From: Manganitrophus sp963718695
GTDB lineage: Bacteria > Nitrospirota > Nitrospiria > SBBL01 > Manganitrophaceae
Length of the DNA stretch: 64,000 nucleotides
Direction: 5' to 3'
Assembly (NCBI GenBank): GCA_963718695.1
Contig: OY970371.1
Coordinates: forward strand, 1,116,001-1,180,000
Within the stretch, counting starts at the first letter, position 1; every line of letters begins with the position of its first letter. The position numbers were made by a program, and so were the translations under genes. The notes under the pieces were generated by a model. The model was not told the DNA's origin. It did no database searches and saw only the letters and a list, made by a program, of their open reading frames with translations. Below, one piece after another: positions 8,359 through 16,715 of this stretch.

Positions 8359-9697
8359 AATCCTCATCATCGATGATGATGAGACCATCCGCCAACAGAT
8401 GAAATGGGCCCTGGCCGACGAGTACGAGATCTTCTTGGCCGAAAACCGAAGAGGCGCGATCGATCTTTTCCGGCGGGAACTCCCTCCGGTAGTGACCCTC
8501 GACCTCGGCCTCGCTCCTCATCCCCGAGAGGCGACGGAGGGGTTGCTGGCCCTCTCCGAAATGCTGGAGATCGACCCCCGGGTCAAAATCATCATCGTCA
8601 GCGGCAACTCCGACCGGGCGAATGCCCTCAAGGCGATCGAGCAAGGGGCCTATGATTTTTTCACTAAGCCGATCGACCTTGATGAGATCCGGGTGACCCT
8701 CCGGCGGGCGATTCACCTCTTTCAGTTGGAGGAGGAAAATCGCCAATTAAAGAAGCGCCCGACGCTGGACGGGGGCATGATCGGCACCAGCCGGGTGATG
8801 GAGGGGCTCTATGCAACGATCCGGAAAGTTTCAACGACCGATATCCCTGTTCTGATTGCCGGAGAGAGCGGTACCGGGAAGGAACTGGTTGCCCAATCGA
8901 TTCATCAGCATAGCTCCAGGAATACCGGGCCTTTTATTGCCATCAATTGTGGGGCGATTCCGGAGAACCTTCTGGAAAGCGAACTCTTCGGACATGAAAA
9001 GGGAGCCTTTACGGGGGCTCACGCGCAGCGAAAAGGTCGAATTGAATATGCGGCGGGGGGAACCCTCTTTTTAGATGAAATTGGAGAGCTCGGATTGGGC
9101 CTCCAGGTGAAGCTGCTCCGCTTTCTCCAAGAAAAGACAATCGAGCGGGTCGGAGGAAGGGAGAGCCTTCATATCGATGCGCGGGTTATTGCCGCGACGA
9201 ATCGCGATCTGAAAGAGAGAATGGCGAGCGGGGCTTTTCGAGAGGACCTTTTCTACCGATTGAGCGTGGTTTCCATCTCCATTCCTCCCTTGCGTGAACG
9301 CAACGGGGATCTCCTTGTATTAGCTCGGGCTTTCATTAGCCGCTTTTCGGAAGAGACGGGAAAGAAGGTGAAGGGGTTAACCCCAGCGGCAATCGATGCC
9401 GTGACCGCCTATTCCTGGCCCGGTAATGTCCGCGAGCTTGAAAACAAAATTCGGAGAGGGGTTGTCATGACCGATGGGGTTCTTTTAACCCCGGAAGATC
9501 TGGAATTGGCCGTCCCCAATGAAGCCGCCTCCCTTCCTAGATTGAAAACGGCCAGAGAGAAGCTGGAGAGGGAGTTGGTTATGCTGGCCTTAGCGCGATT
9601 TGGCGGAAATGTAACCCAAGCGGCCTCCGCGCTCGGTATTTCGAGGCAAGCCTTCCACGATATTCTCGCCAAACATCAGATAGAACGTCCTTCTTAA
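8336..9697 (+). CDS. prsR: PEP-CTERM-box sigma-54 response regulator PrsR
   Basis: 453 residues in the NtrC order: receiver (1-125, acidic patch DDD at 13-15, phospho-acceptor Asp56), sigma-54 AAA+ domain (about 145-375) with Walker A GESGTGKE, GAFTGA loop and DEIGEL Walker B, and a C-terminal Fis-type helix-turn-helix (GGNVTQAASALGISRQAF). PrsR family members activate sigma-54 transcription of PEP-CTERM protein genes. Here the next transcription unit has two matching upstream boxes and a -24/-12 promoter. The start overlaps prsK, so translation is likely coupled. The receiver has a slightly odd post-Asp segment (GLAPHPREATEGL), which is typical of PrsR rather than NtrC. Confidence 0.93.
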   Translation: MGQNTKYKILIIDDDETIRQQMKWALADEYEIFLAENRRGAIDLFRRELPPVVTLDLGLAPHPREATEGLLALSEMLEIDPRVKIIIVSGNSDRANALKAIEQGAYDFFTKPIDLDEIRVTLRRAIHLFQLEEENRQLKKRPTLDGGMIGTSRVMEGLYATIRKVSTTDIPVLIAGESGTGKELVAQSIHQHSSRNTGPFIAINCGAIPENLLESELFGHEKGAFTGAHAQRKGRIEYAAGGTLFLDEIGELGLGLQVKLLRFLQEKTIERVGGRESLHIDARVIAATNRDLKERMASGAFREDLFYRLSVVSISIPPLRERNGDLLVLARAFISRFSEETGKKVKGLTPAAIDAVTAYSWPGNVRELENKIRRGVVMTDGVLLTPEDLELAVPNEAASLPRLKTAREKLERELVMLALARFGGNVTQAASALGISRQAFHDILAKHQIERPS

Positions 9698-9718
9698 ATC
9701 ATACGCACTATTTTTCGT

Positions 9719-9752
9719 TCGAGAGGCCCTCAATCGAGGGTCGTCTTTTTTA
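9719..9752 (+). terminator. Terminator after prsR
   Basis: GGCCCTC-AATC-GAGGGTC hairpin followed by GTC and six T residues, 25-55 bp after the prsR stop codon. The stem is short (about 7 bp with one wobble pair). Confidence 0.6.
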
Positions 9753-9903
9753 AATTCCCGCTTTCTCCCCCCCCCCAGGTACTTCATGGCCTGTTTGGTA
9801 CCTATTTTTTCCTGTAATTTTTTGAACGCCTCCAAGTAATCCTGAGCTTATCGGTTTCCCCGAGGCAAGATCATTAATATATGAATTATCCTCATCTGAA
9901 GGG

Positions 9904-9924
9904 GATGCCGGAAAAGTGGACGCT
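9904..9924 (+). promoter_or_regulatory. Distal PrsR-type upstream box
   Basis: GATGCCGGAAAAGTGGACGC shares CGGAAAAGTKGAC with the box at 10004-10024; the common GAAAAGT cores start at 9911 and 10011, exactly 100 bp apart. It lies in the 560-bp non-coding gap between prsR and the PEP-CTERM genes. Confidence 0.6.
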
Positions 9925-10003
9925 AATTCGGATAAGAATTTTAGTTTAAGTTGTTGATAATGAAATAATTTTTATTATTCATGGGCTGTTTTTAAATAAG
10001 TGG

Positions 10004-10024
10004 TGTGACGGAAAAGTTGACACT
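10004..10024 (+). promoter_or_regulatory. Proximal PrsR-type upstream box
   Basis: GTGACGGAAAAGTTGACACT, an imperfect palindrome with GTGxC and GxCAC ends. It lies about 130 bp upstream of the -24 element at 10153, a normal enhancer distance for an NtrC-class activator. Assignment to PrsR is by context. Confidence 0.62.
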
Positions 10025-10152
10025 GCTCTCTCGGTTTTATTTTTCCATTATAAGACTTAGGGTAAAGTGGTAGGTCTGTTTTTTTTAAAATTGTATATGT
10101 TCCAATGGCTTATATGTTTAACTCGATTAAAATGCAGCACTTATTGTTGAAC

Positions 10153-10167
10153 GGCATGCCCCTTGCT
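10153..10167 (+). promoter_or_regulatory. Sigma-54 promoter of the PEP-CTERM pair
   Basis: GGCATGCCCCTTGCT has GG at 10153-10154 and GC at 10165-10166 with 10 bp between, matching the -24/-12 consensus. The start codon of the first PEP-CTERM gene is about 90 bp downstream. Confidence 0.78.
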
Positions 10168-10255
10168 CTATACCCGCATGAAATGTTTTTAAAGTGATTA
10201 TGCGAGTTCGGGCTAGGTTGTAAAAAGCAGATTAGCTGAGGAGTTAATACCTGAA

Positions 10256-10933
10256 ATGAAGAAATTCACTGGAATAACGCTGTTATTCAGCGCTCTTTTA
10301 ATAACGTTGGCGTCGTCAGCCTGGGCAATACCGTATTCCGGCGCATCCGTTAGCGTCAGCAGCGCTCAGTTCACAATGAGCGCATCAAATATTTTCACAA
10401 CGGCGGTTGATGGATCGATAAACGGGGCGACGGCAAGCGCGGCAGGAGAAAATACCGTTTATGTCGCCTTCCTTGATTCAGCTGGAAATACGATCAGCTC
10501 TTTTGCAGGGGCTAAATTAAATGTCGAGTCCGTTAATTTCAGCGGCGGGCTTTCGAACGGGGTAGGGGGTGAATTCACTATCACCAACTCCGAAGGAAAA
10601 ACCCTCTTAAGCGGCGATTTTGGAGATGGTTCCACCCTCTCTTCCTCGACAAACGGCGCTGATTTTCAATCCAGCATGATCGTTGATTTTACGAACTCGG
10701 ATTTAACCGGGGTTGATTTCTATGCGCCGGGGCTTTTCTCGGCAACCCTGGGAAATGTCGGTACATTAAGCCTCAATCAACCCTTTACCACCCGGGGCTC
10801 GGCGACGGCACAGATTCTGAGCAGCCCCGCTCCCGTTCCTGAGCCTGGGACGCTTCTTCTTCTTGGTTCGGGGTTATTGGCGGTTTGGATGTGGAAAAGC
10901 AGCAAGTTGAAAAACCAGAAACAATTGGAGTAA
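10256..10933 (+). CDS. PEP-CTERM sorted extracellular protein 1
   Basis: 225 residues: signal peptide (1-24, ending SSAWA), a Ser/Gly-rich beta domain (about 25-185), and a C-terminal PEP-CTERM signal VPEPGTLLLLGSGLLAVWMW followed by the basic tail KSSKLKNQK. Proteins with this tail are cleaved by an exosortase and exported to the exopolysaccharide matrix. It is similar throughout to the next gene (both carry NFSGG, SATLGNV and the pattern SATAxILSS), so the two are tandem paralogues. It is driven by a sigma-54 promoter with PrsR-like boxes. The function of the middle domain is unknown. Confidence 0.9.
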   Translation: MKKFTGITLLFSALLITLASSAWAIPYSGASVSVSSAQFTMSASNIFTTAVDGSINGATASAAGENTVYVAFLDSAGNTISSFAGAKLNVESVNFSGGLSNGVGGEFTITNSEGKTLLSGDFGDGSTLSSSTNGADFQSSMIVDFTNSDLTGVDFYAPGLFSATLGNVGTLSLNQPFTTRGSATAQILSSPAPVPEPGTLLLLGSGLLAVWMWKSSKLKNQKQLE

Positions 10934-10935
10934 AA

Positions 10936-11562
10936 ATGAAGAAATTTATTCTGTCCTTAATAGTCGGTCTGAGCGTCGCATTCTTTTCGACAAAAACGGT
11001 TCAAGCCATTCCTTTGGCTTTGGATGGACCGTCCGCCAGCATCAGTGAATCTCAGTTCGTTTACGATTCGACAACGAAGCAATTCTCCACCGTCGTGAAT
11101 AACAGCGTCGTGGTGGAATTCTTTGATGCAAACGGAAATGATATTGACGCTTTTTATAATGCCTACCTCCAACTCGATCCGATCAATTTCAGCGGCGGTT
11201 TCTCGGCGGGAACGGGGGGAGGATTTAAGATCTATGATTCAGACGGCAGCACGATCATCCTCGCGGGGAATTTCTCAAGTTCGGAAATTTATTCATCCGG
11301 TGGGCGTGCAACGTTCGAATCAAGCGTCATCATCAGCTTCGTGGATCCAGGTCTTGTCTCCGCCGATTTCAATCCGCCGGGACAGTTCTCCGCAACATTG
11401 GGGAATGTCTCTCTCGACGGTTCGAGTTTCACGACTTCTTCCAGCGCCACAGCAGAGATTCTCAGTTCCGCCAAGGTTCCCGAGCCGACCAGCTTGTTGC
11501 TCCTTGGGTCGGGCTTGGCCGGTTTCGCAATTTGGGGTCGTAGGAGATCGAAAGCCAACTAA
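10936..11562 (+). CDS. PEP-CTERM sorted extracellular protein 2
   Basis: 208 residues from ATG 10936, preceded by TTGGAG. An in-frame ATG 17 codons earlier lies inside the upstream gene and has no signal peptide behind it, so it is not the start. Signal peptide 1-26 (ending TVQA), beta-rich middle with PINFSGGFSAGTGGGF, then KVPEPTSLLLLGSGLAGFAI and RRRSKAN, a standard PEP-CTERM tail. It is a paralogue of the previous gene and follows it after 2 bp, so both share one sigma-54 promoter and the terminator at 11599-11642. Confidence 0.9.
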   Translation: MKKFILSLIVGLSVAFFSTKTVQAIPLALDGPSASISESQFVYDSTTKQFSTVVNNSVVVEFFDANGNDIDAFYNAYLQLDPINFSGGFSAGTGGGFKIYDSDGSTIILAGNFSSSEIYSSGGRATFESSVIISFVDPGLVSADFNPPGQFSATLGNVSLDGSSFTTSSSATAEILSSAKVPEPTSLLLLGSGLAGFAIWGRRRSKAN

Positions 11563-11598
11563 TAAGATTGGCGAGTCACCGATCATCAAAGCAGATGA

Positions 11599-11642
11599 AG
11601 GGCCGGATATATAATCGTTATCCGGCCCTTTCTGTTTTTTTC
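11599..11642 (+). terminator. Terminator after the PEP-CTERM pair
   Basis: AAGGGCCGGATA and TATCCGGCCCTT form a perfect 12-bp stem with a 9-nt loop, followed by TCTG and seven T residues. Confidence 0.92.
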
Positions 11643-11749
11643 TCGAGATTTTATTTTATATGGACAAAACTTCTTCTTCCTCGCGATTCCTTTCGGTCGC
11701 TATTTAACTTCCTTGCATGTTTTCTTCCTTTCCTGTAGTCTGATTTTCA

Positions 11750-12922
11750 ATGGAATCACTTCGGCTTAATAAGACAGTCGTCACCCGCATCGTTCAGGGA
11801 CATCCCTGGGTCTACCGGAACGAATTGCCGGCGCTTCCGGCCGATTTCCCGGCCGGTGAGCTGGTCGAACTGACAGATTCAAAGGGGCGATTTGTTGCGA
11901 TCGGTTACTGTAATCCGAAATCGGTCATTTCGGTTCGAATCCTCTCCCGGGAGCGGGAGAAGATAGACGGCGATTTTTTCCTAAGAAAAATCAAAGGGGC
12001 CCTCTCTTTTAGGGAACGGTTTTATGCCGAGGAAGAGAGCTATCGCGTCGTTTATAGCGAGGCCGATCTTCTGCCCGGTTTGATTGTAGATCGATATGGG
12101 GCCTCTGTCGTCATTCAGATCCTCACCGCGGGAATGGAACGGCATAACCAATCGATCCTTGTTGCGATCGATTCCCTTCTCTCTCCACGGGCGATTGTCG
12201 CCCGCAATGACATCCCCTCTCGCGCCCTCGAAGGGCTCGCTGTTGAAGCGAAAGTCCTTTACGGGGAATTGGAGCCGACCACGGTCATCTCCAAAAACGG
12301 TCTTTTGTTTGAGATCGATCTGCTGGAGGGACAAAAGACCGGCTTCTTTTTGGACCAGTCGGAGAATTATCTCTCCTTGAAGGGGCTCGTCGAAGGGGGC
12401 GAGGTGCTCGATACATTCTGCTACACCGGCGGGTGGTCGATGCATGCGGCCAAGTTTGGCGCCAAATCTGTCGTCGGCGTCGATGCCTCCGAGGGGGCTG
12501 TTGCGCTCGCGCGCCGGAATGCCGCCCGAAACGGCTTCGACTCACGATGCCGATTCGAGGCAGGGAATGTCTTCGATCTTTTAAAGGCGCAGGAAGGGGA
12601 GGGGAGACAGTACGATTGTATCGTCCTCGATCCCCCCTCCTTTGTCAAACGCCGTAAGGAGATTGAGAATGCGGTTCGCGGTTACAAAGAAATTAACCTT
12701 CGAGCGATGAAACTCCTCCGTCCGGGCGGGTTCCTGGTGACCTGCTCCTGCTCCTATCACCTCTCCGAGGGCCGGTTTCGGGAGATCCTCCTTGATGCGG
12801 CCGGAGATGTCGGTCGGACGCTCCGCTTAATGGCCCTCCGTTCTCAGGCAAAGGATCACCCGGTCCTGTTGTCCCTTCCTGAGACCGAATATCTCAAATG
12901 TGCCGTCCTTCAGGTCCTTTAG
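11750..12922 (+). CDS. rlmI: Class I rRNA large-subunit methyltransferase (RlmI/RlmK-like)
   Basis: 390 residues. N-terminal PUA domain (about 1-80, HPWVYRNELPAL), a linking domain with YSEADLLPGLIVDRYG, and a C-terminal Rossmann methyltransferase with DTFCYTGGWSMHAA (SAM loop), VDASEGAVALARRN and the cytosine-C5-type DPPSFVK motif. This is the architecture and length of RlmI (23S rRNA m5C1962), and it acts on ribosomal RNA in the cytoplasm. A weak promoter (TTGCAT, 17 bp, TAGTCT) lies just before the ATG, leaving a very short leader. It is a single-gene unit, with citrate synthase 85 bp further on. Confidence 0.85.
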   Translation: MESLRLNKTVVTRIVQGHPWVYRNELPALPADFPAGELVELTDSKGRFVAIGYCNPKSVISVRILSREREKIDGDFFLRKIKGALSFRERFYAEEESYRVVYSEADLLPGLIVDRYGASVVIQILTAGMERHNQSILVAIDSLLSPRAIVARNDIPSRALEGLAVEAKVLYGELEPTTVISKNGLLFEIDLLEGQKTGFFLDQSENYLSLKGLVEGGEVLDTFCYTGGWSMHAAKFGAKSVVGVDASEGAVALARRNAARNGFDSRCRFEAGNVFDLLKAQEGEGRQYDCIVLDPPSFVKRRKEIENAVRGYKEINLRAMKLLRPGGFLVTCSCSYHLSEGRFREILLDAAGDVGRTLRLMALRSQAKDHPVLLSLPETEYLKCAVLQVL

Positions 12923-13006
12923 TCACAGAGGACCACTTTACCGAATCTCCTAAATCCGTTAGAATAAAATAAAATCACTGAAATCCTATGCGGAGGGAGG
13001 AGATTG

Positions 13007-14143
13007 ATGAGCGACTACTCACCCGGACTGGCGGGGGTTCCTGCGACACGGTCCAAGGTCAGCTATCTAGATGGAACCAAGGGGGTTCTCGAGTACCGAG
13101 GGATTCGGATGGAGACCCTGGCCGAGCGGAGCAACTTTATCGAAACGGCTTATCTCCTTTTGTTCGGGAACCTGCCGACCCCCACCCAGCTTGAGAAATT
13201 CGACAAAGACCTTCGTGTTCACCGGCGGATCAAATACCGAATTACCGATTTGATCAAATGCCTTCCGGACAACGGACACCCCATGGATGCCCTTCAGGCG
13301 GCCGTGGCGGCCCTCGGAATGTTCTATCCCGATAAGAATGTGCAGGATGAGCAGACCCAATATCTCTCGGCGGTTCGGCTCATCGCGAAGATTCCGACCA
13401 TTGTGGCGGCCTATGCCCGCCTTCGACGCGGAGATGATCAGATCCAGCCCCGCGATGACCTGAACTACGCCGAAAACTTCCTCTACATGCTGACCGAAAA
13501 GGTCCCGGATAAGGTGATGTCGGAGATTCTCGATACCTGCCTCATTCTCCATGCCGAGCATACGATGAATGCGTCGACCTTCAGCGGTCTGGTGACCGCT
13601 TCGACCTTGGCCGACCCTTATACCGTTGTTTCTTCCGCGGTCGGAACCCTGAAAGGGCCGCTTCATGGGGGAGCCAACGAGAAGGTTCTCACCATGCTGA
13701 AAGAAATCGGCTCGGTCGATCGGGTGCGGCCTTATATCGAAGCGAAGGTCAAGGCCAAGCAGCGGATTATGGGGTTGGGCCATCGCGAATACAAGGTCAA
13801 AGATCCCCGCGCGATTATCCTGCAACGCCTCTCCAAACGCTTGTTTGAGCATTACGGCAAATCCCCCCTTTATGAGGTGGCGGTCGAAGTCGAGAAAGTC
13901 GGCGAAGAATACCTGGCCTCGAAGAAGGTCTATGCCAACGTCGATTTTTACTCGGGGATTCTCTATCAGAAGATGGGAATCGAAACCGATTTCTTCACAC
14001 CGATCTTCGCCATGGCCCGCGTGGTCGGCTGGTTGGCTCACTGGATTGAACAGGTGAAAGATAATCATATCTTCCGCCCGACCGAGATCTATGAGGGAGA
14101 GCACGACCGGCCGTATCGACCGATTTCGGAGCGGAAGGAATAG
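13007..14143 (+). CDS. gltA: Citrate synthase
   Basis: 378 residues from ATG 13007; the GGAGGGAGGAGA ribosome site fits this ATG better than the TTG three bases before it. It contains citrate-synthase signatures: HAEHTMNAST (first catalytic His), LHGGANEKVL (second His region), GLGHREYKVKDPRA and NVDFYSGILYQKMGI (active-site Asp region). It condenses acetyl-CoA with oxaloacetate to open the TCA cycle. At under 400 residues it is a short (type I/archaeal-like) form without the NADH-binding N-terminal domain of the E. coli enzyme. No TCA neighbour is present in the window. Confidence 0.93.
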   Translation: MSDYSPGLAGVPATRSKVSYLDGTKGVLEYRGIRMETLAERSNFIETAYLLLFGNLPTPTQLEKFDKDLRVHRRIKYRITDLIKCLPDNGHPMDALQAAVAALGMFYPDKNVQDEQTQYLSAVRLIAKIPTIVAAYARLRRGDDQIQPRDDLNYAENFLYMLTEKVPDKVMSEILDTCLILHAEHTMNASTFSGLVTASTLADPYTVVSSAVGTLKGPLHGGANEKVLTMLKEIGSVDRVRPYIEAKVKAKQRIMGLGHREYKVKDPRAIILQRLSKRLFEHYGKSPLYEVAVEVEKVGEEYLASKKVYANVDFYSGILYQKMGIETDFFTPIFAMARVVGWLAHWIEQVKDNHIFRPTEIYEGEHDRPYRPISERKE

Positions 14144-14279
14144 CCCGAGGTCTACGAGAGTGCGGGGACTCTAAACAAAACTACTTGACTCCTTTTTGGG
14201 AATATTGTAATTCTTGAGGCGGGATCTTGTCACGCTTGGTAATCGGTTACCTGTCTAAATACGGGAGGGGGTCAAATCG

Positions 14280-14909
14280 ATGAAGAAGGCAGTGAAAAAG
14301 AAAAAAGCTGCAACGAGAACCGCCAAAAAAGCGACCAAAAAGACGGCGCGTAAAACGTCGACACGGAAAAAAACCGCTGCTAAACCGAAAAAGAAAACCA
14401 CAGCCAAGTCCGGAACCACGGCAAAACGAAAAACAGTAGCGGCGAAGAAGACGGCGAAGAGAAGCACCGCTAAGAAAACAACGGCAAAAAAGACAACAGC
14501 CCCAAAAACGACCGCTAAGAAAGCAAGCGCCGCCCCTCGGAAAGCCCCCTCCACCCGGAAAGTAGAAAAACGACAAGCCCCGGTCATCCCAATCCGAGAA
14601 ACGGCGGCTCCCGCCCCCTCCGCTACCACACCCGCCCCCGCGCCGGCGCCCCCGTCGCCCGCCGAGCAACCGATCGGCATCGTGACCCATTATTATTCCC
14701 ATCTTTCCGTCGCGGTGGTTCAACTGAATGAAGGACCGTTGCGGGTCGGCGAGACCATCCATATCAAAGGGCATACGACCGATATGAGACAGGAAGTTGA
14801 ATCAATGGAGGTCGACCATCAATCGGTTCAAGAAGCCTCCGCCGGTCAGGTATTCGGGTTGAAGGTTCGCGATCATGTTAGGGAGCATGACCACGTTTAT
14901 CGCGGTTAA
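14280..14909 (+). CDS. Histone-H1-like tail fused to an EF-Tu-domain-2-like module
   Basis: 209 residues in two unlike halves. Residues 1-115 are almost only Lys, Ala, Thr and Arg (repeated KKTxAKK blocks), like eukaryotic H1 tails and bacterial Hc1/AlgP-type nucleoid proteins; 116-145 is a Pro/Ala linker. Residues 148-209 (IGIVTHYYSHLSVAVVQLNE, VGETIHIKGHTTD, GLKVRDHVREHDHVYR) match the small beta-barrel of translation-factor domain 2, as in stand-alone elongation-factor-like proteins. GGGAGGGGG precedes the ATG. A TTGACT box at 14185 may be its -35. The likely role is nucleic-acid binding, possibly at the ribosome or nucleoid; this is inference. Confidence 0.8.
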   Translation: MKKAVKKKKAATRTAKKATKKTARKTSTRKKTAAKPKKKTTAKSGTTAKRKTVAAKKTAKRSTAKKTTAKKTTAPKTTAKKASAAPRKAPSTRKVEKRQAPVIPIRETAAPAPSATTPAPAPAPPSPAEQPIGIVTHYYSHLSVAVVQLNEGPLRVGETIHIKGHTTDMRQEVESMEVDHQSVQEASAGQVFGLKVRDHVREHDHVYRG

Positions 14910-14924
14910 TACGCCTCTTCGATC

Positions 14925-15440
14925 ATGCCGGCATTTTACGGGTTGGACGATGAGTCCGTCTGCGAGTTCGGGAAGATGCCGTCGATAAGAGATCCGGATG
15001 CCGAGATGCATTTTAATCGGGGTCTCGAACTGTCCAAACAGAAGCATTCGGAGGAAGCGCTCGCGTCTTTCCGAAAAGCGATCGAGCTTGTGCCCGATTA
15101 CGCCGAGGCTTATTACAATGCCGGCGTCGTGCTCAACAATCTAGGTCGTTTGGAAGAGGCGGCAGACGCGTTCCGAAGCCTCATCCGGATCAAACCGGAT
15201 CTTCCGGAGGGATATTTTAATCTCGGGACCGTTTACGGCGTCATGGGTCGGAAAGCGGAAGCGGTCGAGATGCTGAAGCGGGCCGTCTCGCTCCGCCCTG
15301 CTTATCCCGAGGCCCACTTCAATCTAGGCGTCACTTATGCAGCTCTGAAGAATCAGGCGGCCGCACTCGAAGAGTACAAGATTCTCTCCGAGATGAATCC
15401 TGAACGGGCGGAGCGACTCTTCGCCCTGATCTATCCGTAA
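14925..15440 (+). CDS. Tetratricopeptide-repeat protein
   Basis: 171 residues with at least three consecutive TPR units from about residue 28: FNRGLELSKQKHSEEALASF, YYNAGVVLNNLGRLEEAADA, YFNLGTVYGVMGRKAEAVEM and a fourth, FNLGVTYAALKNQAAALEEY. There is no signal peptide or membrane segment, so it is likely a cytoplasmic scaffold. The start is uncertain: the ATG at 14976 (MPSIRDPDAEM) lies just before the first repeat and may be used instead. It follows the H1-like gene by 15 bp, so the two may be co-transcribed. Partners are unknown. Confidence 0.8.
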   Translation: MPAFYGLDDESVCEFGKMPSIRDPDAEMHFNRGLELSKQKHSEEALASFRKAIELVPDYAEAYYNAGVVLNNLGRLEEAADAFRSLIRIKPDLPEGYFNLGTVYGVMGRKAEAVEMLKRAVSLRPAYPEAHFNLGVTYAALKNQAAALEEYKILSEMNPERAERLFALIYP

Positions 15441-15561
15441 TCCTCATCCATTTCTATCCCTTTCCTCTTTTTCAAACTCCTTGCATTCTGATTTTCAACC
15501 GGTTTACACTTTGAGCAGGTTCTAAAAGTCAACGTGACCCTAACCATCACAGGAGGGCGCC

Positions 15562-15858
15562 ATGGCAACGTATATTATGCTCAGCACATTGACCGACGAC
15601 GGAAGCGAGACGCTCAAAGAGAATCCAAGCCGCCTGAAAGAGGTCAACAAAGAGATCGAAGGGATGGGGGTGAAGATCATGAGCCAGTATGCCACCCTCG
15701 GCCCGTATGATTTCGTCAACATTATCGAAGCGCCCGATAACGAGACGGTCGCGCGGCTCTCCGTGGAGATGGGAGGGCGGGGCTCCGTGAAGCTCTTGAC
15801 GATGCCGGCCATTCCGATCGACCGGTTCATCGCGAGCTTGCTGCCGCAGAAAAAGTAA
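15562..15858 (+). CDS. GYD-domain protein
   Basis: 98 residues, the usual length of the GYD family (small dimeric alpha/beta-barrel proteins of unknown function). Family features are YIMLSTLTDDGSETL at the N-terminus and YATLGPYDFVNIIEAPDNET, where GPYD replaces the name-giving GYD. An excellent ribosome site (AGGAGGGCG) precedes the ATG. A possible promoter (TTGCAT, 18 bp, TACACT) lies at about 15482-15511. Monocistronic; UDG lies convergent on its other side. Confidence 0.85.
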   Translation: MATYIMLSTLTDDGSETLKENPSRLKEVNKEIEGMGVKIMSQYATLGPYDFVNIIEAPDNETVARLSVEMGGRGSVKLLTMPAIPIDRFIASLLPQKK

Positions 15859-15868
15859 AACCGATCCT

Positions 15869-16567
15869 TTAACTTTTATTCAGGAAGGTCCGGATCTTTC
15901 GGAAGACGGCGTCGAACATCGGCTCCGTCAAACGGCCGGTCTGCGTGTTTTGACGGCTCGGATGATAAGAGATAAAGAGACGGAGGTTGGCGCGGCCGAT
16001 TTCATAAGCGGCCCCATGCTGGAACGGAGTCGACGCGTCGGGGAGATCGAGGCCGTGCGCTTCGGGAAGGGCGGCGCGAAATCCGTCCAAGGCGATTTTC
16101 CCAAAGACCAAGACCGCCTTTACCCGAGTGAGCGCGCGTAACTCCTCGACAAGGAAAGTCCGGCAGGTTTCGATTTCGGCCGGAAGCGGTTTGTTGTCGG
16201 GCGGAGCGCAGTGAACGACGGCGGTCAGGTAGGCGTCTTTTAGTTGGAGGCCATCCTCCCGGTGATGAGAGGTCGCCTGGTTGGCGAAGCCGGTTTTGTG
16301 AAGGGCGCGGAAGAGAAAATCGCCGGAGGCATCTCCCGTAAAGACGCGGCCGGTCCGATTGCCGCCATGCGCGGCGGGGGCCAGCCCGATCATCAGCAGG
16401 CGCGCCTCCGGATCGCCCCACCCGGGAACCGGCTTTCCCCAATAGGCCTCCTCCCGATAGGCCTTTCGTTTCGTCCGCGCGATCTCGGAGCAATAGTGCA
16501 CCAGCCGGGGGCATCGTGTACACCGGATGATCTCCTCCTGGAGGGATGTGACGGTTTTCTTATTCAT
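15869..16567 (-). CDS. Family 5 uracil-DNA glycosylase (UdgB-like)
   Basis: 232 residues. Four Cys of the Fe-S cluster are expected in this superfamily; CTRCPRLVHYC supplies three near the N-terminus. Motif A GLAPAAHGGNRTGRVFTGD lacks the polar Asp/Asn of family 1, which is diagnostic for UdgB. Motif B appears as HPSRQNTQTGRLT. The enzyme removes uracil, and often hypoxanthine, from DNA to start base-excision repair. It is divergent from nothing close by: TreZ follows 150 bp upstream on the same strand. Its start ATG at 16567 is the first in frame with the Cys motif intact. Confidence 0.9.
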   Translation of the reverse strand: MNKKTVTSLQEEIIRCTRCPRLVHYCSEIARTKRKAYREEAYWGKPVPGWGDPEARLLMIGLAPAAHGGNRTGRVFTGDASGDFLFRALHKTGFANQATSHHREDGLQLKDAYLTAVVHCAPPDNKPLPAEIETCRTFLVEELRALTRVKAVLVFGKIALDGFRAALPEAHGLDLPDASTPFQHGAAYEIGRANLRLFISYHPSRQNTQTGRLTEPMFDAVFRKIRTFLNKS

Positions 16568-16715
16568 CCGGCGGATCGTATCAAATTAGACACGACGTGA
16601 CAAGATCTGACGAATGTGGGTGCGGGGTGATACGGAATCGAAACGCTGCCCCGAATCCCGCCGCAGGGCCGTCTTGCAGCGGGGGGAAGCCCGATGCACC
16701 CGGGCAACGTCCCTC

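Noticed and set aside
14185..14211. Sigma-70 promoter TTGACT/TGTAAT before the H1-like gene
   Set aside because: Spacer is only 15 bp; possible but too weak to list as a feature.
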